A stretch of 64,000 bases of DNA from CAZFMJ01 sp964520045. Lineage in GTDB: Bacteria; Elusimicrobiota; Elusimicrobia; Elusimicrobiales; CAZFMJ01. Of the stretch, positions 40,603 to 48,763 are shown in pieces (positions within the stretch are counted from its first letter, which is position 1; the number at the start of each line of letters is the position of its first letter). Both the position numbers and the translations under genes were made by a program. The notes under the pieces are model-generated. The model was not told the origin of the DNA. It did no database searches and saw nothing but the letters and a program-made list of their open reading frames with translations. The stretch spans positions 1 to 64,000 of the forward strand of contig CAZFMJ010000001.1 of NCBI GenBank assembly GCA_964520045.1, written 5' to 3'.

Positions 40603-43311
40603 ATGGCTAATCCATGGGAAGACGCTTCTTTTAACGAACAGACTATACCCGATGTGGAAACGGCGCGTCTTGCTTTGCGCTGGTCGCTTGACCGCATACG
40701 CGGTCTGCAGGACGAGACCGTTCATCTCAGGCAGAGTATGCAGGATAAGAGCAGCCAGATAGCGTTTCTTGATAATCAGATAAAAAATAAGGCCGCGGAA
40801 CTCGATCGGCTTATACGCAGTCATCAGGAAGAGACCCAGAGCCGCAGGGATTCTATTGAACAGCAGTTTAAGAGCCGTCTTGAAAGGCTGGGTTTGAGGG
40901 AAAAGGAACTGGAAGACAGAACCGCCCAGCTGGAGCAGTCTTACAGGACAAGGGAAGACGAGATGATGGCCCAGTTCCAGAAAAAATCGGAAGAGCTCCG
41001 CTCTAAATGGGCCACTGTGGAGACCGAGCTCTGGCAGGCCCGGCAGGAGAATCTTTTCAAACAGCAGGAAATAGAGAAAACCTACCGGTCTGCGCTTGAA
41101 GATGAAAAGCGCAGAATAGAGGAGAGTTTTTCCAATTTTAAGGTTTCGCTTGAAAAGGATTATAAAGCGAGGGTGGAGGAACTGGAACGCAGGGAAAAGA
41201 CGATTAACGAAGAGATGAAAAAGCAGGAGGCAATGCTTAAATGGGCAAAGGCCAGCTGGCAGAATGACGCTGAAGCAAGGGAAAGGGAGCTGAAAAACAA
41301 AGAGCTTGCCCTTGAAAAACAGCGCATGGAAAAAGAAAATGAAATACAGGCTCTTAAGCTTGCCGCGGGAAGCCTTGAACGCCGTATCGAGGAATTTCCG
41401 GAGGCGCTGAAAAAACGCGACGCGGATATAGACAGATACCGCGGCGCGCTTGAAAGCCTTGAAGGTGTGGTAAAATCCCTTGAAAACGAAAAACAGGGTC
41501 TCCGGAAAGAATTCTCCGCAAGGGAAGAAGAGCTTCAGGCGCAGATCGCGCAGGCCAAAGCCAGATCTTCGGAAATAGAATCCCAAATCCCCCCAAAGCT
41601 TAAAATCGCGGTGGAACACGAAAAAAACAGATACCGGGAACAGCTTGACGCCGAGGTCAGGAGGTATCAGGAGGATCTGCAGTACAGGATCGACGAAATA
41701 AAACATCTTGAGACGGCCATGAAAACCCTTGACGGCATGGTAAAGAGCCTTGAAGCCGAAAGGAAAATTCTTTCCGAAAAAAACGAGCAGCTGCGCGTTC
41801 AGCGCGAATCCAAAGCGGAGGAGAGCGTTCTGAGGGAAAAACAGCTGGAATCCGAATATGCGGTGAGGCTGAAAGTGGAATTGGAAAGAAATAACAAGCG
41901 CATGCAGGAGGAATCGCAGGCAAAAGAGACGGAGTACAAGGAAAGCCTCAAATACAAAGCCGATGAGATAAGCAATCTTAAGGGCGTCATAGAGAGCCTT
42001 GAGGCCGGAAAGCTGAATCTTCAGGACGATGTGGCGCAGGCGCGCAAGACTGCCGACGAGCTTCGAAAAAAACATGAGGAGGAATTGACTCTCGCGCTGG
42101 AAAGGGACCGGTTGGTTTATGAAAGAAGGTTCGCCGAGGAAGCGGAGAAGAACAGGGCGCTTAATGACAGGCTCAAGGAGAAAATAAGCAAGCTAGGCGA
42201 GGCTGAAATTGAATTTACAAACAGGCTTAATCAGGCTCTTGCTCAGGAGCGCCAGCGCTGGCAGAATGATTTCGACAAACAGTCTCATAGTTTTTATTCC
42301 ATGGTGAAGCAGAAGGACGCGGAGCTGGCGGGCTTAAAGGCTCAGTCGGAGACTTTTGAAGAGGAAAAAAGGCGCGTAATCGACGAAGAAAGGCTCAGAG
42401 GCAGGCAGCAGCTTGAAGACGCGGCTTGCGCCGCGGCTGAAGAGCTCAAGCGCAGGGCGGAAACTGTTAATTCGCTGAAAAAAGAGCTGGCTGAGCTTGA
42501 ATCCGGAAAACATCTGCTTTTATCGCGCTATGCTTCACAGCAGGCCCAGCAGGAAAAAGCATTTGCGGAGGAACTGCGCTCCAAAGATGCGGAGATAGCG
42601 CGGTTAAAGGCATTGGGCGACAATTTGGCGGCTGAAAACGAGCAGAATATGCAGTTGTCCATGCGCGGTTTCACCTCCGAAAAAGAGGAACTGGAGCGGG
42701 AAATAACAGGACTTGCCGAAAAATATGCCAGAGCGGAAAGCTCTTTTCAGGAAAGACTTCAGACTGCGCTCAAGGAAGAGGCGGAAAGGTTCAGCCGTCT
42801 TCTTGAGGATAAAAACAGGCGGATAAAGGAATTTGAAGAGCAGAGGGAATCAGAAGGGCAGTCATATAGCCGGGATATTGAAGACGCAAAACAGAGCGCG
42901 AGGGAAGTTTCGGCAAAAGCGGAGGAACTGCGCCGGACCGGCGAAGATAAAAATCTCAAGCTGGCGGCTCTGCAGGCGTGCGTCGAGGGGCTTGAAAAGA
43001 AGAGTATCGAAGACAGAACCATGTTTAAGCAGGAAATAAAAGCGCGGGAAGACGATTTTGCCGAAATGCAGGCGCAGACTCAGGAGCTCAGGATGGAACT
43101 TTCCAATGCTCAGGAGGAAAAAAACCGCCTGCTTATCGAGATAAAGGCGCTTAACGATGAAAAGCGGGCGGTTATAGAAATACAGAAGCAGATGTCGGCC
43201 GCCAGCGATAAGCTCATAAAAAAGCTTAAGGAAAAGCTTTCGTCGGAAGGAAAAACAAGCGGGGAACAAAAAAAAAATAAAAAAGAGACCGGAACAGATT
43301 TAGGCGGCTAA
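40603..43311 (+). CDS. 902-residue coiled-coil protein, unknown function
   Basis: Almost the whole protein (from about residue 25 to 890) is charged heptad-rich helix with no signal peptide or membrane segment, so it is cytoplasmic and fibrous. A motif of the kind IDEIKHLETAMKTLDGMVKS followed by LE recurs near residues 274, 361 and 451 (about 90-residue period), with weaker versions (DAELAGLKAQ..., VNSLKKELAELESGK, DAEIARLKALGDNL) near 571, 618 and 662. The short N terminus (MANPWEDASFNEQTIPD) and the basic C terminus (GEQKKNKKETG) are not helical. I infer a structural or scaffold role (filament, chromosome or envelope organisation). A 501-codon minus-strand open frame beneath it is a codon-bias shadow. 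Confidence 0.85.
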   Translation: MANPWEDASFNEQTIPDVETARLALRWSLDRIRGLQDETVHLRQSMQDKSSQIAFLDNQIKNKAAELDRLIRSHQEETQSRRDSIEQQFKSRLERLGLREKELEDRTAQLEQSYRTREDEMMAQFQKKSEELRSKWATVETELWQARQENLFKQQEIEKTYRSALEDEKRRIEESFSNFKVSLEKDYKARVEELERREKTINEEMKKQEAMLKWAKASWQNDAEARERELKNKELALEKQRMEKENEIQALKLAAGSLERRIEEFPEALKKRDADIDRYRGALESLEGVVKSLENEKQGLRKEFSAREEELQAQIAQAKARSSEIESQIPPKLKIAVEHEKNRYREQLDAEVRRYQEDLQYRIDEIKHLETAMKTLDGMVKSLEAERKILSEKNEQLRVQRESKAEESVLREKQLESEYAVRLKVELERNNKRMQEESQAKETEYKESLKYKADEISNLKGVIESLEAGKLNLQDDVAQARKTADELRKKHEEELTLALERDRLVYERRFAEEAEKNRALNDRLKEKISKLGEAEIEFTNRLNQALAQERQRWQNDFDKQSHSFYSMVKQKDAELAGLKAQSETFEEEKRRVIDEERLRGRQQLEDAACAAAEELKRRAETVNSLKKELAELESGKHLLLSRYASQQAQQEKAFAEELRSKDAEIARLKALGDNLAAENEQNMQLSMRGFTSEKEELEREITGLAEKYARAESSFQERLQTALKEEAERFSRLLEDKNRRIKEFEEQRESEGQSYSRDIEDAKQSAREVSAKAEELRRTGEDKNLKLAALQACVEGLEKKSIEDRTMFKQEIKAREDDFAEMQAQTQELRMELSNAQEEKNRLLIEIKALNDEKRAVIEIQKQMSAASDKLIKKLKEKLSSEGKTSGEQKKNKKETGTDLGG

Positions 43312-43443
43312 ATCTCTTAAGCCGCCGGGCTTTTAATCTCTTTAACGTAAAAACGTCGTCTTCCTGCCGAAAAACCGAAGCCGTAGTAAAATGGTAGAAT
43401 TTTAACCGCAAACAAATATATTCGCTACGGCCCCGTGGTTTAA

Positions 43444-45232
43444 ATGCAAAAAGATAATTGGAAATATGCCGTCATATTTCTTTCCGCTTTGCTTTCTTTC
43501 CTGATATACGGGTACAGCTACGGTACCAGCCCCAACATCCTTCAGGTAGCGCCGTTTATACTCAAACTGCAAAATCCTTCTCTTTTTCCGGGAGACCTGT
43601 TCATCTCAAGTTTTTCGTCTTTTCCGTCTTTATATCCCGTTTTTATGGCGAAATTTTCAGGAATTTTGCCTCTTGAGCCGCTGCATCTTGCGCTATATAT
43701 AGTATTGAAGCTATTTTTTATGGCTGTCGTATACGAAACCGCCATGGAACTGTTTTCCGACAGGGAAACTTCGGCAATCGCATGTTTCCTCATGGCTGTA
43801 AGTCCGCTGGCAAATGTGATTACATTCGCCGGCGAAGATCCTCTGCTGAAAACTTCTCTTTATCAGACATCCGCAGCAGGTCCGATCGCGATGCTTTCCA
43901 TTTTGCTATTCCTGAAAAATAAATACTTTTCAGCTTTTGCTTTAGCCGGTCTGATCTATTACATCAACGGTTTAACGGCGAATTGGCTGGTTGTGATGTT
44001 TGCGGTAAGCACGGCGTTTTCCGCCTGGAAAAAATCAGCCCGGCTGAAAACCGGGGAATTAGGGCTGATTATCAAAGGATGGGCTATATTCGCGATTGCG
44101 GTCACTCCATGGCTGGTATGGTATTTGACGCTTGAGAACCATTTCGGACCGGCCGGCGCAGATTATATAAAAATCCTCAGAGAATGGTATCCCGGCCATT
44201 ATTTCCCGTCATTGTGGTCCGCCAGGAAGCTTGTTATGGCGGTCGTATATATTACGGTTTTTTCTATTTTTTTCTATTCAGGGTTGTCAGGGCTGAAGAA
44301 TTCAGTCCATGCTTTGAGGATAAAGCATTTTCTGCTGGCATTCGGTTTAATGTTTACGGCCGCTCTGGTATCAGGCGAAATTCTGATATCAAGGCAGATG
44401 ATACTGCTTCAGTTTTTCAGGAGCGATTCAATATTATGCGCGCTCGGCCTTATATTCGCGGCGGAATATGCGCGCAGAATGCTGGATGAACCGCAGATCC
44501 AAATGTGGGCGCTATGCGGTCTGCTTGTTATTTCCTTAAGTGAATTGGAGGGGCCGGCTTACCTGCCTTTTGTTATGGTAATACTGCTTATAAACCGGTT
44601 TTTAGGGAAAAATTCAGCCAGGCTGGCTTCAGCCGGCCTCACAGGTGTGTGTTTTATGCATATCAGCGCATATCCGCTAAGCTTTCTAAAAATAATTATT
44701 ACCGCTTTTTTTTCAACAATTGCGATGCTGGCGCCGTCTCCCGCAAAAAATCTGCCCGCAGGCGGAAGAATTTTCATCAAGTTTGTTGTGCTTTCCTCGG
44801 GAATCGTAGTGTGGGCGGCGCTTATAGTTTTCAGAATAAGCGCATTAACTTTTCAGGACGAGTCCCTTATTTTTAAGGACTGGAAAAATGTTCAACTGTG
44901 GGCGAACCTCAATACGCCGCAGTCAGCCGTATTTATAACCCCGCCCGAAATGCAGGGATTCAGGCTTTTTTCGCAGAGATCCGCGCTGGTTGAATATCTT
45001 GACGCTTCCGCAATGCATTGGGCTCCGGGTTTTGAGGAGTTGTGGAAAAAGAGGATTGAAAGCGTAAAGTCGGCAGCACCTATAAGGCAGGAGTATGGTT
45101 CCATAGNNNNNNNNNNTGAAGCTGGCGTCGGAATACGGCGCGGATTATGCGGTAACTTATGGGAATATTATCCCCGGTTTCCGTGAATTATACCGCAATG
45201 AAAATTTTGCGGTTTTCAGCCTCAGGCGGTAG
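43444..45232 (+). CDS. Polytopic membrane protein (DUF6798-like), interrupted by an assembly gap
   Basis: The product has about 590 residues and ten or more membrane helices. The N terminus (FLIYGYSYGTSPNILQVAPF, LKLQNPSLFPGDLF) resembles the DUF6798 group of glycosyltransferase-C-like membrane proteins; the function is unknown. The run of ten N at 45107-45116 changes the reading frame. The frame that continues sensibly after it reads KLASEYGADYAVTYGN...NFAVFSLRR and stops at 45230-45232. So the gene ends at 45232, and the shorter stop in the nominal frame is an artefact of the gap length. A strong terminator follows. Confidence 0.75.
45107..45116. other. Assembly gap (10 N)
   Basis: A nominal gap inside the membrane protein gene. 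The reading frame on each side is protein-like but out of phase by the nominal length, so the missing length is not 10 bases modulo 3. Confidence 0.95.
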
Positions 45233-45245
45233 CAGGGCGCGGCAG

Positions 45246-45284
45246 AAAAAAGAATCCCGCCTGTTATCAGGCGGGATTCTTTTT
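45246..45284. terminator. Bidirectional Rho-independent terminator
   Basis: AGAATCCCGCCTG / CAGGCGGGATTCT form a perfect 13-bp stem with a TTAT loop, with an A-run before and a T-run after. It lies between the convergent membrane protein gene and the pilin gene and serves both. Confidence 0.93.
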
Positions 45285-45310
45285 ATTATAATTCGGCTGT
45301 TGAGTCTCAA

Positions 45311-45766
45311 TTAGTCTGTGCTTATGAGGTCAATGTTACAATTAAATTCGTCATTTCCGCCGTGGCATACGGGGCTGGCAAAATCAGGAGCCACGCCGGG
45401 CACTGCCACATCAACAGTATACGCGCCGTATTTTGTGGTTACCGAGGGCTGTCTAAGGCAACTCAGCGACCATGAACTGCCTGCAGCGCCAAGTGTGCAG
45501 ACAAATTTTTTAAGATTTACGGTGGAAGCCGCCGAATTGGCGAATGTAATATCCAGACGCTCGAGAGTATCCGAATATACGGTAGCTCTTGCCATATATC
45601 TTTCTTGAGCGGATTTCAGCGAAGAAATGGCGCTCATAACTTCAGTGATTTTGGACCTTTCCACAACCTTAAAATACTGCGGTATGGCTATTGACGCCAG
45701 AATGCCGATGATCAGCACGACCACCAGCAGTTCTATTAGCGTGAAGCCCTTCCTATTGTTTTTCAT
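45311..45766 (-). CDS. Type IV pilin-like protein
   Basis: The product has 151 residues. MKNNRKG is a short basic leader cut after the Gly, then FTLIELLVVVLIIGILASIA, the class III signal of type IV pilins and type II secretion pseudopilins, with Glu at mature position 5. After the helix stalk (QYFKVVERSKITEVMSAISS) comes a small head with three Cys (VCTLG, LSCLRQ, PVCHGG, FNCNID). A strong GGAGGAG precedes the ATG. The gene stands alone, without assembly genes nearby, so major pilin and pseudopilin cannot be told apart. Confidence 0.92.
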   Translation of the reverse strand: MKNNRKGFTLIELLVVVLIIGILASIAIPQYFKVVERSKITEVMSAISSLKSAQERYMARATVYSDTLERLDITFANSAASTVNLKKFVCTLGAAGSSWSLSCLRQPSVTTKYGAYTVDVAVPGVAPDFASPVCHGGNDEFNCNIDLISTD

Positions 45767-45782
45767 AACTCCTCCTTGTTTT

Positions 45783-45854
45783 CGTCATTCCGGCGAAAGC
45801 CGGAATCCAGCCCTTTATGCTCCGGACTCCCGACAACTGCATTCGGGAATGACG
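45783..45854. repeat. GTCATTCCGGCGAAAGCCGG repeat
   Basis: CGTCATTCCGGCGAAAGCCG, then GAATCCAG, lies at the left and GGGAATGACG at the right. Outer arms CGTCATTCC/GGGAATGACG are inverted, and CCGGC-GAAA-GCCGG is an inner hairpin. This type of repeat is widespread in bacterial intergenic DNA. It forms the upstream region of the pilin gene. Confidence 0.75.
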
Positions 45855-45946
45855 GTTTCGCTCGTTTCTTCCTTCTGTTAAAAGTCTAGCATGTAAACCT
45901 GAGTTTTGAGTGAAACTTATGTGATTTTTTTGTGAAGGGCAAAAAG

Positions 45947-46127
45947 TTTAACCGCAAAGAGCGCAAAGTATTTACGCTAAGAACGCAAAGATTACAAGCC
46001 TGGGCCAAGCGCGGAATGTGCTTTCATCGCCATGCCAATGACTTGGTTGGATAATTCGTTTTCCGTCATCTCGATCATATTTACTTTGGGTCCTTTGCGT
46101 TTACTTTGCGTTCTTTGCGATTAAAAC
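45947..46127. repeat. CGCAAAG-rich inverted repeat enclosing a GxxExxY remnant
   Basis: The left arm TTTAACCGCAAAGAGCGCAA plus GTATTTACGC...AACGCAAAG (45956-45990) is matched in inverse by TTACTTTGGGTCCTTTGCG plus TTTACTTTGCGTTCTTTGCG (46081-46120). The family is related to the repeat at 39007. Between the arms lies the gene fragment listed separately. Confidence 0.7.
45992..46078 (-). pseudogene. N-terminal remnant of a GxxExxY-family gene
   Basis: A 28-codon frame, MIEMTENELSNQVIGMAMKA then HSALGPGL, closes with TAA at 45992 just before the repeat arm. The words ENELSNQVIG and HSALGPGL match the start of GxxExxY proteins, a small family of PD-(D/E)XK nuclease-like proteins. The rest (about 100 residues, including the GxxExxY motif itself) is missing. 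The fragment lies exactly between the two inverted arms. Confidence 0.7.
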
Positions 46128-46142
46128 TAATACCAAATCTTT

Positions 46143-46835
46143 TTATTCTTCTTCCCATTTGTAGCCGATGCCTTCCACGGTCGTAATGCATTCCTGCATT
46201 TTGTCCAGACTTTGCCTTAAGCTTTTTATATGCGTGTCTATTGTCCTGTTTGAAGGCGTATACGGCTTGCCCCATATCCTTTCCATTATAAACTGCCTTG
46301 TCATCACCCTGCCCTTTTTTCTGACCAGAAGGCAAAGAAGCTCAAATTCCTTCGGAGAAAGCTCCAGAGCCTTTCCCGCGATGCAGGCTTCATGTTTTTG
46401 CGCGCTTATTTTAAGATTTCCGGAGACAATAACCTCTTCCCGGTTATCTTCAAGCTGCAGTGAAGTTCTTCTTATAAGCGCTTTTACCCTTGCCACAAAT
46501 TCAGCGGGGCTGAAAGGCTTTGTCATATAGTCGTCGCCCCCCAGCTCAAGTCCCAGCACTTTGCGGATTTCACTTTTATCCGTGGTAAGAAATATTATGG
46601 GCGTCAATCTGGCGTGGCCCTCCATTGAGCGCACCTGCCGGCAGAAATCAAGTCCGCTCATGCCGGGCAGGCGTATATCCACGACCATTAAATCAGGGGT
46701 GAATCTGTTGAGCGTTTCAAGGGCGTTTTCGGCGTTTGTGCAGGTAAGCACGTTAAAATTCTCCATTTCAAGCCGTTCTTTTACCGACCGAAGCAGTCCG
46801 AGTTCGTCGTCAATAACAAGTATTGTGTGTTTCAT
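46143..46835 (-). CDS. OmpR/PhoB-family response regulator
   Basis: The product has 230 residues. The receiver domain has acidic pocket DDE (9-11), phosphoacceptor D53 in VVDIRLPG, a Thr in FLTTD and Lys in MTKPFSP. The C-terminal winged helix has ELSPKEFELLCLLVRKKGRV and NRTIDTHIKSLRQSL. It binds DNA when phosphorylated by its partner kinase, very likely the one encoded just upstream (47018). The two genes are separated by repeat copy H, unusual for such a pair. Confidence 0.95.
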   Translation of the reverse strand: MKHTILVIDDELGLLRSVKERLEMENFNVLTCTNAENALETLNRFTPDLMVVDIRLPGMSGLDFCRQVRSMEGHARLTPIIFLTTDKSEIRKVLGLELGGDDYMTKPFSPAEFVARVKALIRRTSLQLEDNREEVIVSGNLKISAQKHEACIAGKALELSPKEFELLCLLVRKKGRVMTRQFIMERIWGKPYTPSNRTIDTHIKSLRQSLDKMQECITTVEGIGYKWEEE

Positions 46836-46848
46836 TACATTTAATCGG

Positions 46849-47017
46849 AAGAAGGTAGACGGTAAACGGTAGAAGGCACAAAAAATCCGCAGTCTTCATA
46901 CCGCCAGATTTTTAGTCATCATATTTAGGCCGTCTGGCCGCCATGATCAGGTTGCCCTACCGTCCATGTCGCCTCTTTCTTATTCCACCGTCTACCTTCT
47001 ACCGTTTACCGTCTTCT
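46849..47017. repeat. TAGACGG-family inverted repeat between kinase and regulator, copy H
   Basis: The left arm GAAGAAGGTAGACGGTAAAC plus GGTAGAAGG (46849-46877) and the right arm CCGTCTACCTTCTACCGTTT plus ACCGTCTTC (46988-47016) are near-perfect inverted copies, about 29 bases each. The 110-base middle has no twin hairpin but includes a CCGTCTGGCCGCC word. It lies inside a two-gene operon; its end touches the kinase stop codon. Confidence 0.82.
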
Positions 47018-48427
47018 TTATGCTGGAAGAAAGACCGTGAAAACGCTTCCCTTTCCCAAACTGCTTTCCAACTCTATCCGGCCGCCGTGCTGTTCAATGA
47101 TGGATTTCGATATGAAAAGACCCAGTCCCGTTCCCTGCGGCCCCGCGGTTTTACTTCGCAGCGACGAGTGTATTCTATAAAATTTGCTGAAGAGATTTTT
47201 TAGTTCGGATTCGGGTATGCCTATGCCTGTGTCCTGAACCCGCACTGTCTGCCAGCCGGGCATTGAGTTGACGGATACGGTCACTGAGCCTGAGTTTGTG
47301 AATTTTATGGCATTGCCGATTATATTCGAAAGCACCTGAAAAATCTTTTCGGAATCGCCTTTTATGTCCGGAATGATCTGCTCTATTACTAAATTGAACT
47401 GGAGGCTTTTTTGGGCCGCATATGCCTTAAATGAATGCACCGCCCTATCCGCCAGTTCTTCGAGATTGAAAATTTTTACATCCAATTCAAGCTTGCCCGA
47501 TTCGATCCTTGAAAGCTCAAGCAGGGAGTCTATAAATCTGTTGAGCCTCTGCGAGTGTTCATTTATGTAGAAAATCTGCTCGGGTATTTTAGCGTAATCA
47601 TGTTTTTCAATGAGTTCTTTGACCATGTCCGCGCAGAGCTCTATTCCGGTCACCGGCGAGCGCAGGTCATGCGTTATGCTTGATACAAAATCTCTTTTTA
47701 TTCCATCAAACTCTTTAAGCTTGCCCGCCATTTCATTGAATTCCGAAGCAAGCATTCCCATTTCGTCTTTGGCGGTTATGGGTATTCTGTGGTCAAGTTC
47801 CCCGGTTCCGATAAGGCGCGCCGCGTCCGCAAGCAGTTTGATGGGTTTTATTATAATTCTTGTGATTATGAGTATGCCTATGCATCCGGCGGCTATGGCT
47901 ATGGAAAGTATTATGATAAATTTGGCCGTGATTTGGCTCATTTCCGAGCTTAGTTCGTCATTTATGAGCTGCATGGAAAAATCAACATGAGCGGCTATTT
48001 CCTTACGGTTCTTTATTCTTGAAATGAACGCCCCTTCAAGTATTTCCATCCCGTTATCGGTTCTAATTCTCCATTCGCCTGTAGGCGGCATAGGATAACT
48101 TCCTAAAAATTTTTCAGAAAAACGGGGATAAGTGGAATAATTTAAATCTTCCCAGAAAGTGTTCCCGTTTTTATCGCTGCAGTAGACTTTTATTATTTCC
48201 GGAGTTTTAAGAAAGGTTTTGAAATATTTGTAGGCCGAGGATTTTTTCGGACTTTCGGCTATTTCTTTGCATACTTCCGACATGGCCAGCAGTATTTGCG
48301 TGTTTTTTCTCTGGCTGGCTGTTATGAGGGAGGATCTTTCGTTGTGAAAAAAAAGAAAAGCCAGGAGCGCGGACATGACTCCCAGCAGAGTGAGCATGAA
48401 TAATATTAATTTTGTTCGTATGCTCAT
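47018..48427 (-). CDS. Sensor histidine kinase with HAMP domain
   Basis: This 469-residue kinase has TM1 (about 6-27), a periplasmic sensor of about 140 residues, TM2 (about 170-190) and HAMP (IIIKPIKLLADAARLIGTGE). It then has the dimerisation H-box with H253 (FVSSITHDLRSPVTG), N-box GNAIKFTNSGSV, G1 VRVQDTGIGIPE and G2 GTGLGLFISKSII. The signal is unknown. It is upstream of the response regulator on the same strand and is its expected partner. The stop codon abuts repeat copy H. Confidence 0.95.
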   Translation of the reverse strand: MSIRTKLILFMLTLLGVMSALLAFLFFHNERSSLITASQRKNTQILLAMSEVCKEIAESPKKSSAYKYFKTFLKTPEIIKVYCSDKNGNTFWEDLNYSTYPRFSEKFLGSYPMPPTGEWRIRTDNGMEILEGAFISRIKNRKEIAAHVDFSMQLINDELSSEMSQITAKFIIILSIAIAAGCIGILIITRIIIKPIKLLADAARLIGTGELDHRIPITAKDEMGMLASEFNEMAGKLKEFDGIKRDFVSSITHDLRSPVTGIELCADMVKELIEKHDYAKIPEQIFYINEHSQRLNRFIDSLLELSRIESGKLELDVKIFNLEELADRAVHSFKAYAAQKSLQFNLVIEQIIPDIKGDSEKIFQVLSNIIGNAIKFTNSGSVTVSVNSMPGWQTVRVQDTGIGIPESELKNLFSKFYRIHSSLRSKTAGPQGTGLGLFISKSIIEQHGGRIELESSLGKGSVFTVFLPA

Positions 48428-48505
48428 TATGAAAGGCTATTAGGCTGTCGCCAAACACCTGCGAGGTCTCGTCTTCGCCGAAGGCATAGATAAGAGACTA
48501 ATAGT

Positions 48506-48546
48506 CTTCAGGCTTCAGCCTTCAGCCTTTCTTCCAGCCTTCAGTC
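48506..48546. repeat. CTTCAG-rich short repeats
   Basis: Imperfect tandem copies of TTCAGGCTTCAGCCTTCAGC and TTCCAGCCTTCAG lie between the kinase gene and tRNA-Lys. They resemble the other word-like intergenic repeats but share no sequence with the TAGACGG family. Confidence 0.4.
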
Positions 48547-48555
48547 TAAATTCAA

Positions 48556-48627
48556 TGCGCCCGGCGCGATTTGAACGCGCGGCCACCCGCTTAAAAGGCG
48601 GATGCTCTACCCCTGAGCTACGGGCGC
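48556..48627 (-). tRNA. tRNA-Lys (anticodon TTT)
   Basis: A 72-base cloverleaf on the minus strand has acceptor GCGCCCG/CGGGCGC, D-arm GCTC...GAGC, anticodon stem TCCGC/GCGGG with loop CTTTTAA (anticodon TTT), T-arm GCGCG-TTCAAAT-CGCGC, and discriminator A. CCA is not encoded. Confidence 0.95.
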
Positions 48628-48763
48628 CTCTGTCAATAAAGAGTTTCTCACCGCGTACACAGTATACAAAATTTTCCTTTACATTTTTTTTACGGGCGGA
48701 ACGCCAATTCCCTTATTGTCCGCGAAATGACCGTTCCCTGTTCGGTTTATTCGTTTTTTGGGG

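Noticed and set aside
40570..42075. A 501-codon open frame on the minus strand
   Set aside because: It lies fully antisense to the coiled-coil gene, starts without a ribosome binding site, and its Phe/Leu-rich sequence is the mirror of Lys/Glu-rich codons.
46081..46335. An 84-codon minus-strand frame ending in FNRKERKVNAKDPK
   Set aside because: It runs through the 3' part of the response regulator gene in another frame and through a CGCAAAG repeat arm; not protein-like.
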